Of a stretch of 39,214 nt of DNA, positions 1-11,496 are shown one piece after another. The translations under genes were made by a program, and so were the position numbers. Position 1 is the first letter of the stretch, and each line of letters opens with the position of its first letter. The notes below the pieces were generated by a model. That model made no database searches. It worked only from the letters and a program-made list of their open reading frames with translations, and was not told the origin of the DNA. Origin of the DNA: Acidobacteriaceae bacterium (GTDB lineage Bacteria; Acidobacteriota; Terriglobia; Terriglobales; Acidobacteriaceae); NCBI GenBank assembly GCA_027323885.1, contig DAHVZT010000145.1, forward strand, positions 1-39,214, in the 5' to 3' direction.

Positions 1-447
1 ACGTGGCAAACGGCTGAGGTCCTCAAAGAAATTGGAGGAGAAGACGGCAAGCGACTAAAAGGCTCCATCTTAAAAGCTATCGATCCGGACGTAATCGACA
101 GTCCGATGGCGGTGGATTGCCTCCTGGAACTCCCCGTAGACCGAATATCCCTTGCTGGAAAAGCAATAAACTTAGTGCGAGCGGCAATTTTAACGGTTCC
201 CGGCGAGGGCCGATCCGCTGGAGACGTCCAAGCCAATCTCGATCTGTATTTGTCTTCGCCTGGCTTGAGCCACGGGAAAGGATGGGCCGCAAAAGCGAAG
301 GGCCCGTCTGACTACGAAGTTTCGTACGGTTTTATTGACGGCGGTAAAGGGGAGCAAGAAGCCATCTGGAGAGCAAACCTCAAGACCGACCAGGTGAGGT
401 ATGAAAATGAATATGGCAAAATGTTTAGCTGGACTCCCAATTACTAG
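1..447 (+). CDS. Hypothetical protein, 5'-truncated by window edge
   Basis: Frame 1 is open from base 1 (TWQTAEVLKEIGGEDGKRLKGS...) to the stop at 445-447; the listed ATG at 106 is internal to this open frame. No family recognised. Confidence 0.6.
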   Translation, partial: TWQTAEVLKEIGGEDGKRLKGSILKAIDPDVIDSPMAVDCLLELPVDRISLAGKAINLVRAAILTVPGEGRSAGDVQANLDLYLSSPGLSHGKGWAAKAKGPSDYEVSYGFIDGGKGEQEAIWRANLKTDQVRYENEYGKMFSWTPNY

Positions 448-487
448 AAAATCTGCGAATTCAAATTACTAGGAACCTTGCGAAGCC

Positions 488-1531
488 ATGACTAACCACT
501 GGAAGTGGAACTGGCGAACGATTTTTATCTTGGCGGCAATTCTAGTGATGGCCCCGGGGTTTAGCTGCCCCGGACACGCGCAACCGCAGAGATCTCCTGC
601 GGCCCCCCTGAAAAAGATTGCTGTCCTCGACCTGCCCGGTCCTCCAGGCAAGCGGTTCGATTACCTCACGATCGACCGGCCGGACAATTACCTGCTCTCC
701 GCCCACCTGGGCCCTGGCATTCTGTACGTCATCGACCTGAAAACGAACAAGCTGGTGCATGCCATTCCAGGAGTGCCGGGTATCGAGGGCGTTGTCTATG
801 TTCCGGAGGTGCACAAGGCCTACACCTCAGACTGGCTGGAGAACAAAATTGGCGTGGTCGATTTGAGGTCCATGAAAATCGTCGCCAAGCTGCCCACTGA
901 GGCCAAGCCCGATGGGAGCGCCTACGCCTCTCCGTTTCATAAAGTGTACGTTTCCGACGAACGCGGCAAAGCCGAAGCCATCGTCGATGTGCGCACGGAC
1001 AAGATCGTGAAGACGCTGCATTTCAACAGCGAAACTGGCATGCCGCAGTATGATCCGGTGGCGAAACGTGTGTACGTCAACCTGCAGGACCAAAATCTGT
1101 TCGCCGAGATCGATCCGGCTACGGATCGCGTGATCGCCAGCTATCCGGTCGGGAATTGTAAGGGAAACCACGGCATGACACTGGATGCCGCGCACCACCG
1201 CGCATTCCTTTCCTGCGAAGAGAACAGCCTGATGACCGTCTTCAACCTGGATACGAACAAGCCCATCGCCTACTTGCCCATGGCCGCGGGCGCGGACGTA
1301 ATTAAGTACGATCCAGGTCTGCGGCGCATTTATGTGGCATGCTTCAGCGGGTCGATTTCCATCTTCCAGGAAGATGACCCTGACCACTATCGCAAGCTGC
1401 AGGACTTTCCTGTGCAGTACAAGGTACACAGCCTTGCCGTGGATCCAACCACCCACCGTGTGTACGCGCCGGAGCAGCAGGAGAACGGCAAGCCTGTATC
1501 CAGAATGGTGATCTACCAGGCCCTTCCCTAA
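488..1531 (+). CDS. Secreted YVTN/NHL-type beta-propeller repeat protein
   Basis: N-terminal signal peptide-like segment; repeated blade-like motifs (YVIDLKTNKLVHAIPGVPG, GVVDLRSMKIVAKLPTEAKPDG, AIVDVRTDKIVKTLHF). Confidence 0.8.
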   Translation: MTNHWKWNWRTIFILAAILVMAPGFSCPGHAQPQRSPAAPLKKIAVLDLPGPPGKRFDYLTIDRPDNYLLSAHLGPGILYVIDLKTNKLVHAIPGVPGIEGVVYVPEVHKAYTSDWLENKIGVVDLRSMKIVAKLPTEAKPDGSAYASPFHKVYVSDERGKAEAIVDVRTDKIVKTLHFNSETGMPQYDPVAKRVYVNLQDQNLFAEIDPATDRVIASYPVGNCKGNHGMTLDAAHHRAFLSCEENSLMTVFNLDTNKPIAYLPMAAGADVIKYDPGLRRIYVACFSGSISIFQEDDPDHYRKLQDFPVQYKVHSLAVDPTTHRVYAPEQQENGKPVSRMVIYQALP

Positions 1532-1539
1532 ACGAACGG

Positions 1540-3039
1540 CTACTGCGGCCCAAATTTCGCGACAAAGATTTCCTGCGCTCCGTTCGGATTGGTCGATCCT
1601 GGGAAGGCCCCGGTCGTCATGCCGCCAACGAAAGTATCGTTCTGTGGGTCGGTGGCGACCGCTATCGGCGAAGACGTTTGCGAATCCTGCGCCTCAATTT
1701 CCTTGCCGGTGCCAAATTGCTGAACGGAAACAGGTTGTCCTGCAGGCGTGAACTTCGCCACAAAGACATCGTCGATGCCCGCGGTAAACGCTGGCAGAAA
1801 AGCCCCCTGCGCAAAGCCGCCAACAACAATGCTGCCATCACTGTCGATCGCCAGGCCACCAACGAGCGTCTGCTGGCCGCCTCCGAAGTGTTGGTTCCAA
1901 ATGGTATGTCCATCCGTGCCGCTGAACTCAAAGAGAAGGCACTGCGGAGCCCCTCCCGACTGGACCAGACCCTGGCCATCCACCAGCACATTCCCAGCCG
2001 CGTTTACCGCAACGGCATTGTAGAAAAACCCGGAGGGAAAACTGCTGGTCGGTGGCTGCTGCAGCCACAGGGACTGTCCTGTCGTGCCGGCGAGCTTCAG
2101 GACAAACGGCAGCGATGCGTTCATGTCCGTGGGATAGAAGTTTCCGGGAAATGCTCCGCTGCTGGTACCCACCAGGACGGGGTTGCCCTGGCCATCGACC
2201 GCGATCCCACTCACGCTATCAGCGGCGTTCTCATTCCCGAATACCTGGATCCATTCCTGTGCGCCGGTCGCGCCATTCAGCTTCTCTACATACAAGCGCA
2301 TCGGAGGTAGAGGCATCATTGTGCCGAACTCAGGGAAGCCAATGTTCAAAAATGCGGTTTGGTCGGGGTTCGGAGAAGGGCTCAGCTCTCCGGTAATGAA
2401 TACGTTGCCCTGACTGTCGGTAGCCACAGCCGCCACTGTGGTCGTGGTTTCCACGCTCAACTGTTGCCTCCACAGCAGATGGCCGCTGCTGTCCAGCTTC
2501 TCCACCATGGTTTGCAGATTGTGATTCGGATTGGCAAAGCCTGGGAATGCGCCTCTGGTTACACCGGCTACGGCGATGTTCGACTGTGCGTCCACCGCAA
2601 CGCCCGCCAGTTCGTCGCCCATGGGCGTTCCAAACTGCAGAAGCCATAACCGGCTCCCCGCAGGGTCGAACTTGGCAATGAAGTCCTGCGGTACTCCACC
2701 GGTGTTGGTGAATCCGGGGAACCTGCCTGTTGTGAAGCCAGCGGCCACGATATTTCCTTGCGAGTCGGTCGCCGTTCCCGTCAGGGAATCACGCTGGTCA
2801 TCTCCATCGCTTACTGTCCCGGTGCCGAATTGGCGAATCCACTGCTGCGTGGCCGCTTTCGTAAAGCGCGAAGTTGTGGAAGACGGAGGATGCATCGTGC
2901 CCCCGCCGCAGCCGGTCAGCCAAAATCCCAACGCGGCTGTCAGACAGAGGACTGGGGCGAGAAGATATTTCTGGAGCGGCGGGTGTTTGGCGTATCGCCG
3001 GTTGTGGCTTGTTTGTGTGACCGTCCGGTGCGATCGCAT
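1540..3039 (-). CDS. SBBP-type beta-propeller repeat lipoprotein
   Basis: Lipobox-like LTGCGGG after a hydrophobic stretch; repeats of the form 'DSQGNIVAAGFTTGRFPGFTNTGG..DFIAKFDPAGSRLWLLQFGT'. Confidence 0.8.
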   Translation of the reverse strand: MRSHRTVTQTSHNRRYAKHPPLQKYLLAPVLCLTAALGFWLTGCGGGTMHPPSSTTSRFTKAATQQWIRQFGTGTVSDGDDQRDSLTGTATDSQGNIVAAGFTTGRFPGFTNTGGVPQDFIAKFDPAGSRLWLLQFGTPMGDELAGVAVDAQSNIAVAGVTRGAFPGFANPNHNLQTMVEKLDSSGHLLWRQQLSVETTTTVAAVATDSQGNVFITGELSPSPNPDQTAFLNIGFPEFGTMMPLPPMRLYVEKLNGATGAQEWIQVFGNENAADSVSGIAVDGQGNPVLVGTSSGAFPGNFYPTDMNASLPFVLKLAGTTGQSLWLQQPPTSSFPSGFFYNAVAVNAAGNVLVDGQGLVQSGGAPQCLLFEFSGTDGHTIWNQHFGGGQQTLVGGLAIDSDGSIVVGGFAQGAFLPAFTAGIDDVFVAKFTPAGQPVSVQQFGTGKEIEAQDSQTSSPIAVATDPQNDTFVGGMTTGAFPGSTNPNGAQEIFVAKFGPQ

Positions 3040-3156
3040 GGTACGTGATCCTCCTGGGAACGCCCGATGATTTTATTTGAATATTTAGACGCCACAGGGG
3101 AACGGACGGAAGCCTTGATGGAATTTGGATTTCGATGGAAATTGATAGGAAGCAAA

Positions 3157-3173
3157 CCCGCGCCCAACGCGGG
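3157..3173. other. Perfect 6-bp-stem hairpin CCCGCG-CCCAA-CGCGGG upstream of acs
   Basis: Read directly; no T-tract on the + strand, weak TTTGCTT on the - strand side. Confidence 0.5.
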
Positions 3174-3315
3174 CATGGACCGCTTCGTGAACTTCATTTG
3201 ACGGGCAAGGAGTTGCGCAAAGGCTGGGTCCCCGATTTACTCTGTTGGACAGTGCATTAGCCATTTTTTTGTGGTGTTTCTGCGCAGAGATATTTTTCTG
3301 GAGTGTATTTCGCCG

Positions 3316-5274
<1,959 letters not shown>

Positions 5275-5335
5275 CGCTGGGCTGAATGCCCGCGAGCTCG
5301 AACGCTTGGCCAGCTCAACATGGGATGCTTTCGCC

Positions 5336-7921
5336 CTACCTCAGCTTCATCAACAAGAGCGTCATGTCGTCGTGCTGTGGAGCGATGCCGGTGAATTGAT
5401 CAACCTCGTCGAAAAGATGATTCAAAATTTCTTGCGCCGTTCCGTCGGGGAGGGCCTCGGCGGCGGCAAGCATCCGGTCTTCGCCCCATTCCTCGTTATC
5501 GAGAGTCATGGCTTCGCTGATGCCGTCGGTATACATAAGCAGCAGGTCGCCGCGCCGCAGCACCAGGCGCTGTTCCTCATAGGTTGCGAACGAGAGTAAT
5601 CCGACGACCGGGCCCCCCGCTTCAAGTCGCTGGACGTTAAAGCGTTCCTCAGTCCGCCGAATCAGACACGGCGGGTTGTGGCCGGCATTCACATATGCCA
5701 GTTCGTGTGTATGCGGGCAATAGGTGGCAAAGAAGAAGGTCGCGTAGCGGTTCGTCGCGGAAGACTCATAGACCAGGCGATTGACTTTCTTGATAACTGC
5801 TGCAAGGTCATGCGGAGCATCGAGCGTCGTGCTGCGCAGAGATGCCCGCAGACTGGCCATCAGCAGCGCGGCGGAGACGCCTTTGCCGCTTACATCGCCG
5901 ATGGCGAGGCCGATCCGGTCGTCGCCGAGGCGAAATACATCATAATAGTCGCCGCCCACGCCTTGCGCGGCTCGGCAACGGCCAGCCAGCGTGATTCCCT
6001 CTACTTCCGGAAAGCTTTGGGGAAACAGCCTTTCCTGCACCTCGCGCGCGACTTCGAGTTCCTGGCGAATGCGCTCCCGCTGCATTTCCTCTTCGGCCAG
6101 CGAACGCGCCAAGTTGCCGATCTCGAGCGCCAACCCGGTCTGCGCCGCCACAGATTCCAGCAATCGCAAATCGGAGGGGGTATAGGGCTCCTCGGAACGT
6201 TTGGGGCCGAGCGTCATAAGGCCCATCAACTGATCGCGTCCTGAGAGCGGCAGCAGGACCTCCGCGGACAGCGTCTCCAGCAGGTTGCGCTCGGAGGTGC
6301 TGGCCAGCAGGAGCCATCCATCCGGATTCTGGCGGTAGAGAGTAACCGGAGTATTGATGCGCATCAGGTTGCGCACGGTGGCGGAATTGACCGGAAGTTG
6401 CACCGATTCGGCTGCGAGACCATCCAGCCCTATGGCCCGCGTAAGTTGAAAACTGTTTCCGGTCCGCAGCAGCACGGCCAGCCGGTCGATGTGCAGCGTT
6501 TCAGCCAGGCTTTTCAACACCATGTCCAGCATGGGTCCGCTGTCGTTGTATTTACGCACGCGGTGGGAAAGTTCAGCCAAAAGCTGCTCGGCGTTATACG
6601 CTTCCCGGAAGAACTTGCGATCGAGCCATGCCGACAAATTGTGGGTCAGGCGGATTCGCAGCAGCAGGAGCAGCCCGGCTAGCGCTGCAATCTCAACCAC
6701 TGTGCGCGGCGGAAGAGAGGGCGCGCGAATTGCACGTACCAGCAAGACGATCAAAGCCACGAGAAGGCCGGAGCGCAGGACTGAAATTGTCGCCTTCGCG
6801 AGCGCGTATTTGGTGCCCATCCGCACCAGGATGCGGACATCCATAGCGCGCTGCACCACAACGACGTACGCGAGAGTGAAAGGGAAGACCAGGCTGAGAA
6901 CCGTGCCCGTCTCGGCAAGCCACAGCTTGGATTGCGCGAGAATGCCGAAATGTGGCAACAGAACAAAGATGACGAGAAGCGAACCAAGACCCACGACGGA
7001 GCCCGCACCCAGCACCCGCAAGCGCCTGCGGGAGTCCGCATTGGTGGCGGAGCGCATCTTGTCAAAGATCGCAACCCAGTAGAGCAGGACACAGCACAAG
7101 TTGATCGGATCTACGATGCGGTTGATCCATGGATTCAGCAGGATGGACCAATGGTTCCATGAAGGGTGAAAGTTCTCGCCATATTGCAGCCAAAGAATCA
7201 ACCCGGCCGAGATGGATGGAGGGACCAGCAAGACCCACTTGGCCCAAGGCAGTTTGCGGTCCCATCGCCAGCGTTCCGGAAAATACAGGCCGATCAGCAG
7301 TAAAGCGAGCGGCCCCGCGATTTGCTGCACCATGTACCACGCGCCCAGGAAAATGAGCCATGGTCCCGTCCACCAATTCGCGCTGAAAAACAACACCTCT
7401 GGAAACGTAAGCAGAAAGAGAATGAGCCAGGCCGAAAAATCCTCCGGACGGGCCGCTACGACCCAAAAACCGACCAGGAGGCAAACCAGGGGGGCCACGG
7501 AGGACAGAACGAAATAAAGCCCATACTCCTTGAAAGGCGCGGGAGCGGTGTTACCGGTCAATCGGATCCTGGCAATCTTTGGTTTTCCTGCGGGTGTGCG
7601 GACGGTTACCGACAACGTATCGCCGGGATGCAAATCGACCTGCAGGAGGCGGAGCCATTCTGCCCATCCGACATAAGGCACTCCGTTTACGGCGATCAAG
7701 GTATCGCCTGTGGCCAGACCGGCTTTTGCTGCCTCGGGCCGGAGCTGGGTGAGCTTTAGAGTATCGATATCAAACTCGAACGGCCGATGCGGACGATGAT
7801 GCAGGTCGAAGAAATTGTCGACGAATGCCGCTGTGTTCGCCAAGAAATACGTCGTGCTGGCGACAATATAGAGGCCGAGCAGGATGTACAGCCAACGATA
7901 CTTTCTCGACGTGTCAGGCAT
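5336..7921 (-). CDS. Membrane PDZ-GAF-SpoIIE (PP2C/RsbU-type) serine phosphatase
   Basis: N-terminal TM, PDZ-like GLATGDTLIAVNGVPY, several TM segments, GAF-like region, SpoIIE core (GGDYYDVFRLGDDRIGLAIGDVSGKGVSAALLMA ... YVNAGHNPPCL ... GDLLLMYTDGISEA ... HDDMTLLLMKL). Confidence 0.9.
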   Translation of the reverse strand: MPDTSRKYRWLYILLGLYIVASTTYFLANTAAFVDNFFDLHHRPHRPFEFDIDTLKLTQLRPEAAKAGLATGDTLIAVNGVPYVGWAEWLRLLQVDLHPGDTLSVTVRTPAGKPKIARIRLTGNTAPAPFKEYGLYFVLSSVAPLVCLLVGFWVVAARPEDFSAWLILFLLTFPEVLFFSANWWTGPWLIFLGAWYMVQQIAGPLALLLIGLYFPERWRWDRKLPWAKWVLLVPPSISAGLILWLQYGENFHPSWNHWSILLNPWINRIVDPINLCCVLLYWVAIFDKMRSATNADSRRRLRVLGAGSVVGLGSLLVIFVLLPHFGILAQSKLWLAETGTVLSLVFPFTLAYVVVVQRAMDVRILVRMGTKYALAKATISVLRSGLLVALIVLLVRAIRAPSLPPRTVVEIAALAGLLLLLRIRLTHNLSAWLDRKFFREAYNAEQLLAELSHRVRKYNDSGPMLDMVLKSLAETLHIDRLAVLLRTGNSFQLTRAIGLDGLAAESVQLPVNSATVRNLMRINTPVTLYRQNPDGWLLLASTSERNLLETLSAEVLLPLSGRDQLMGLMTLGPKRSEEPYTPSDLRLLESVAAQTGLALEIGNLARSLAEEEMQRERIRQELEVAREVQERLFPQSFPEVEGITLAGRCRAAQGVGGDYYDVFRLGDDRIGLAIGDVSGKGVSAALLMASLRASLRSTTLDAPHDLAAVIKKVNRLVYESSATNRYATFFFATYCPHTHELAYVNAGHNPPCLIRRTEERFNVQRLEAGGPVVGLLSFATYEEQRLVLRRGDLLLMYTDGISEAMTLDNEEWGEDRMLAAAEALPDGTAQEILNHLFDEVDQFTGIAPQHDDMTLLLMKLR

Positions 7922-8063
7922 AAATGGCGAGCATTGAAAACCATCCTACCGGAAATCGAAGCATCTCCTTTTGTTCTCTTCAGACGAACTTGTGCGGCGC
8001 AGCTTCAACGGATCGGCGGGACCATGGACACTCTATACTGCGAAGGATTGGAGTCCATTCGCA

Positions 8064-9278
8064 GTGAAGCCGCACCCCACCGTGGAAGTCGCCGGGCCGG
8101 CGCGCATCCATTTGCCTGCGCTGGATGGCCTGCGTGGGCTGGCCATTCTGCTGGTGCTTGTGTCGCACCTGATGCTGTTCAACGATCGCACTGGCAGCCG
8201 CTTTGGGGATTCTTTGGCCGCGCTGCGCGGTCTGGGTTGGACCGGCGTCGATCTGTTTTTCGTGCTGTCAGGCTTTCTGATCACCGGCATTCTGTTCGAT
8301 ACCCTGCGTGACTCTCATTATTTCCGCAGCTTTTATATGCGGCGTTTTCTGCGCATATTCCCCCTTTATTACGGTTTTCTGCTGTTCATGGTTTTACTGG
8401 CTCACTGGCAACATTTTTCCTGGGGCGGGCGCCAGTACGTGCTGCTGGCCTATCTGCAGAACACCGGACTGTGGTTCCCGGTCACGGATTTCCATCTCGG
8501 CCTGTGGGCGGACCTGGACCACTTCTGGTCGCTGGCCGTCGAGGAGCAGTTTTATGTGTTCTGGCCGCTGCTGGTCTTTCTGGTGCGCGGGCGCAGTCGT
8601 CTGATCGGACTCACCCTCTCACTTTCGTTTGCTGCGCTGCTCCTGCGCATCGCTCTCTATGTACATGGCGCTTCGCCGCTGACCATCTTTATGGCGACCC
8701 CGTGCCGCATGGACACTCTGCTGCTCGGCGGCTGCGTGGCGCTAGTAATTCGCGGAAACAGCGATTGGATTCCCCGCCGCTGGATGTTGCCGCTGGTGCT
8801 CCTGTCGGCGGCAGGGATTGCGGGCTACACGCTGGCGCATCCGCATCGTGACATGCGAGCGGGCTTTTTCGGCGCGACCTTCGGTTACAGCGTGATCGCG
8901 ATTGGATGCGTGGCGCTGCTGATTGCCGCCCTCGAGAAAGACTCGCCCATACACCGCGTTCTACGTTGGCGCGTTCTGCGCAGCCTGGGCAAGTACAGCT
9001 ACGGCATTTACGTGCTGCACATTTTTATTTCGCACCTCTTCGGAACCCTGGTGGAACGCTTGCTGGGGCAAAGCCTGCGGAAATTCCTGACACCGGTGCT
9101 GCATTCCCATCCGCTTGCCGTCCTGGTCGAGTTTTTCCTGAACCTGGCTGTGGTGTTTGGCGCGGCTTATGTCAGCTATCACTTGTATGAAGTACACTTT
9201 CTGCGCCTCAAACGGTATTTTGCTTACAGAAAAGAATCCGGTGACCGGTTGGCCGTGTCCGGTGTGCCAGCCACCTGA
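8064..9278 (+). CDS. Acyltransferase 3 family (OafA/YrhL-like) membrane protein
   Basis: LPALDGLRGLAILLVLVSH, GVDLFFVLSGFLITGIL, SLAVEEQFYVFWPLLV. ORF opens at 7971; GTG at 8064 (VKPHPTVEV) is a plausible start with GGAG upstream. Confidence 0.85.
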   Translation: MKPHPTVEVAGPARIHLPALDGLRGLAILLVLVSHLMLFNDRTGSRFGDSLAALRGLGWTGVDLFFVLSGFLITGILFDTLRDSHYFRSFYMRRFLRIFPLYYGFLLFMVLLAHWQHFSWGGRQYVLLAYLQNTGLWFPVTDFHLGLWADLDHFWSLAVEEQFYVFWPLLVFLVRGRSRLIGLTLSLSFAALLLRIALYVHGASPLTIFMATPCRMDTLLLGGCVALVIRGNSDWIPRRWMLPLVLLSAAGIAGYTLAHPHRDMRAGFFGATFGYSVIAIGCVALLIAALEKDSPIHRVLRWRVLRSLGKYSYGIYVLHIFISHLFGTLVERLLGQSLRKFLTPVLHSHPLAVLVEFFLNLAVVFGAAYVSYHLYEVHFLRLKRYFAYRKESGDRLAVSGVPAT

Positions 9279-9311
9279 CTTGACTCCCCGGTTTCGAGTG
9301 CCGAGCACTAT

Positions 9312-9329
9312 TGTGGCCAAATGGCTACA
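9312..9329. promoter_or_regulatory. Near-palindrome TGTGGCC-AAAT-GGCTACA upstream of dxs
   Basis: 7+4+7 inverted repeat with one mismatch, about 60 bp upstream of the dxs ATG. Confidence 0.35.
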
Positions 9330-9338
9330 CTATAGGGA

Positions 9339-9379
9339 GGCGGGATCCAGACGCACGGCTGTAAGCGGCGGGATCCAGA
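9339..9379. repeat. 13-bp direct repeat GGCGGGATCCAGA (9339-9351 and 9367-9379) in the dxs leader
   Basis: Two exact copies 28 bp apart immediately before the ATG at 9389. Confidence 0.7.
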
Positions 9380-9388
9380 GCGACAATC

Positions 9389-11281
9389 ATGAGCGATATT
9401 CTGGACACGATCCATTCGCCGCGCGACGTGAAACAGCTCAATCTCGCGCAGCTCGAGCAGTTGGCGCAGGAAATTCGTGAGCGGATGATTTCCGTGCTGG
9501 CGAAGACGGGAGGCCACCTCGGGCCGAACCTCGGCGTAGTTGAACTGACGATTGCGATGCACGTGGTGTTCGACACACCCACGGACCATTTCGTCTTCGA
9601 CGTGAGCCACCAGGCGTACATCCATAAGCTATTGACTGGCAGGCGCGAGCGGTTTCAGACGATGCGTCAGCCCCAAGGGCTGAACGGATTCATGCTTCGC
9701 ACGGAAAGTGAGCATGATGCTTACGGCGCAGGCCACGCCGGAACCGCACTGTCCGCCGCCCTTGGAATGGCGGTCGCACGCGACTTGAACGGCGGCAGCG
9801 AACACGTGATTGCCCTCGCCGGAGATGCGGCGTTTACCAACGGAATCTCGTATGAAGCGCTCAACAATGTGGCCGAACAAACTCGGCGTCTGATCATTGT
9901 GCTGAACGACAACGAGTGGTCGATCGATCGCAATGTGGGCGCCATCTCCTCCTATTTGCATCGAATTGTGACCAATGATCGATACGCATATCTCCACGAC
10001 CGCGCGACTCGCCTGATTGAAAAGCTCGGCGGCAAAACGGTCGGACACGTCATGCGGCGCGCCGAAGAGGCGGCCAAAGGCATGCTGTTGCCTTCGTTGA
10101 TCTTTGAGGAATTTGGCCTTACCTATTACGGGCCGATTGACGGCCACGATCTTGGCTTGCTGATCGAGACATTTCGTTTTCTGAAAACCCAGAACCGCCC
10201 CGTGATTCTGCACGCGCTCACACAAAAAGGACGCGGTTTTCAGCCGGCGCTCGACAAGCAAAAGAAATTCCATGGGCTCGGCCCGTACCATCCTGAAACG
10301 GGTGAAACGGCGGCTGTCGGGCAAAAAACATATTCCGAAATCTTTGCCGAAACTCTCGTGAAGCTGGCCGACAGGAACGATAAGGTCGTGGCCATTACTG
10401 CAGCCATGCCCAACGGCACTGCGCTCGATCTTTACCGTCCGCACCATCCCCGGCGCTATTTCGATGTGGGCATTGCGGAAGAACATGCCGTCATCTTCGC
10501 GGCTGGGATGGCGACAAAAGGCTTGCGGCCATTCTGCGCGATTTACTCCACCTTTTTGCAGCGCGCGTACGATCCGATCATTCACGACGTATGCCTGCAG
10601 AACCTACCGGTCGTCTTCTGCATGGATCGCGCCGGCCTGTCCGGGGACGACGGTCCCACGCATCACGGACTCTTCGACATCAGCTACCTGCGCGGCGTGC
10701 CGAATATCGTTCTCATGGCGCCAAAGGACGAGGATGAACTCGCCGACATGTTGAAAACCGCCGAGCAGCATTCCGGGCCGTCAGCGGTTCGTTATCCGCG
10801 CGGAGGAGGACCGGGTGTCGCTTTGAAAGAGCAGCCGGTCGCGTTGCCCCTGGGCAAAGCGGAAGTTCTGCGCGAGGGGAGCGAGGTTGCGGTCTGGGGC
10901 CTGGGAGCGATGGTTCCCATGGCCACTGCATTTTCCGACCGGCTGGAGCGCGAGGGACACTCGACAGCCCTGGTGAATGCCCGCTTTGCCAAGCCCCTCG
11001 ATACGGCGCTGCTGGAAGAGCAGGCGCGCCGCGTCTCATTGATCGTCACGTTTGAAGATCATGTGCTGATGGGCGGGTTTGGCAGCGCGGTCCTGGAGCA
11101 TCTCAGCGCGCTCAACCTGCATGTGCCGGTGGTCCGCATCGGCTGGCCCGATACTTTTATCGAGCACGGCAAGGTGGATCAACTGCGGGCGAAATATGGT
11201 TTGACCGTCGAAGCGGCGATGGAAAGATCCCGGCCGTTTCTGAAAACGCCCGCGGTCAAGCTTTTCGCTGTTACGGGATGA
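9389..11281 (+). CDS. dxs: 1-deoxy-D-xylulose-5-phosphate synthase (divergent)
   Basis: DVSHQAYIHKLLTGRRERFQTMRQPQGLNGF, LNDNEWSIDRNVGAISSYL, YYGPIDGHDL, GIAEEHAVIFAAGMA, DRAGLSGDDGPTHHGLFDISYLR. Confidence 0.87.
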   Translation: MSDILDTIHSPRDVKQLNLAQLEQLAQEIRERMISVLAKTGGHLGPNLGVVELTIAMHVVFDTPTDHFVFDVSHQAYIHKLLTGRRERFQTMRQPQGLNGFMLRTESEHDAYGAGHAGTALSAALGMAVARDLNGGSEHVIALAGDAAFTNGISYEALNNVAEQTRRLIIVLNDNEWSIDRNVGAISSYLHRIVTNDRYAYLHDRATRLIEKLGGKTVGHVMRRAEEAAKGMLLPSLIFEEFGLTYYGPIDGHDLGLLIETFRFLKTQNRPVILHALTQKGRGFQPALDKQKKFHGLGPYHPETGETAAVGQKTYSEIFAETLVKLADRNDKVVAITAAMPNGTALDLYRPHHPRRYFDVGIAEEHAVIFAAGMATKGLRPFCAIYSTFLQRAYDPIIHDVCLQNLPVVFCMDRAGLSGDDGPTHHGLFDISYLRGVPNIVLMAPKDEDELADMLKTAEQHSGPSAVRYPRGGGPGVALKEQPVALPLGKAEVLREGSEVAVWGLGAMVPMATAFSDRLEREGHSTALVNARFAKPLDTALLEEQARRVSLIVTFEDHVLMGGFGSAVLEHLSALNLHVPVVRIGWPDTFIEHGKVDQLRAKYGLTVEAAMERSRPFLKTPAVKLFAVTG

Positions 11282-11496
11282 AGCCTGGCCATCTTGCGCA
11301 CGGCGAATGTCTGGACCTGGAAACATCGTCGCCGGCATTTTCCGGCATCAAGCGCGGCAGGTTTTCCGGGCCGGCGAAGAAAGCAAACACGAGATCCACC
11401 CGAGCGGAGATCCATCGCTCGGCGCGGAATCGCTGACGCAAAGCCATCTCCGATCTCTTCCAGCCGCGGTCTGGATGCGCATGGTGCGTTTTTTGC

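Noticed and set aside
3157-3173. Rho-independent terminator at the CCCGCG/CGCGGG hairpin
   Set aside because: No adequate U-tract on either strand and located upstream of, not after, genes; kept only as a hairpin.
9629-10585. 318-aa minus-strand ORF antisense to dxs
   Set aside because: Antisense artefact; dxs has clear family motifs.
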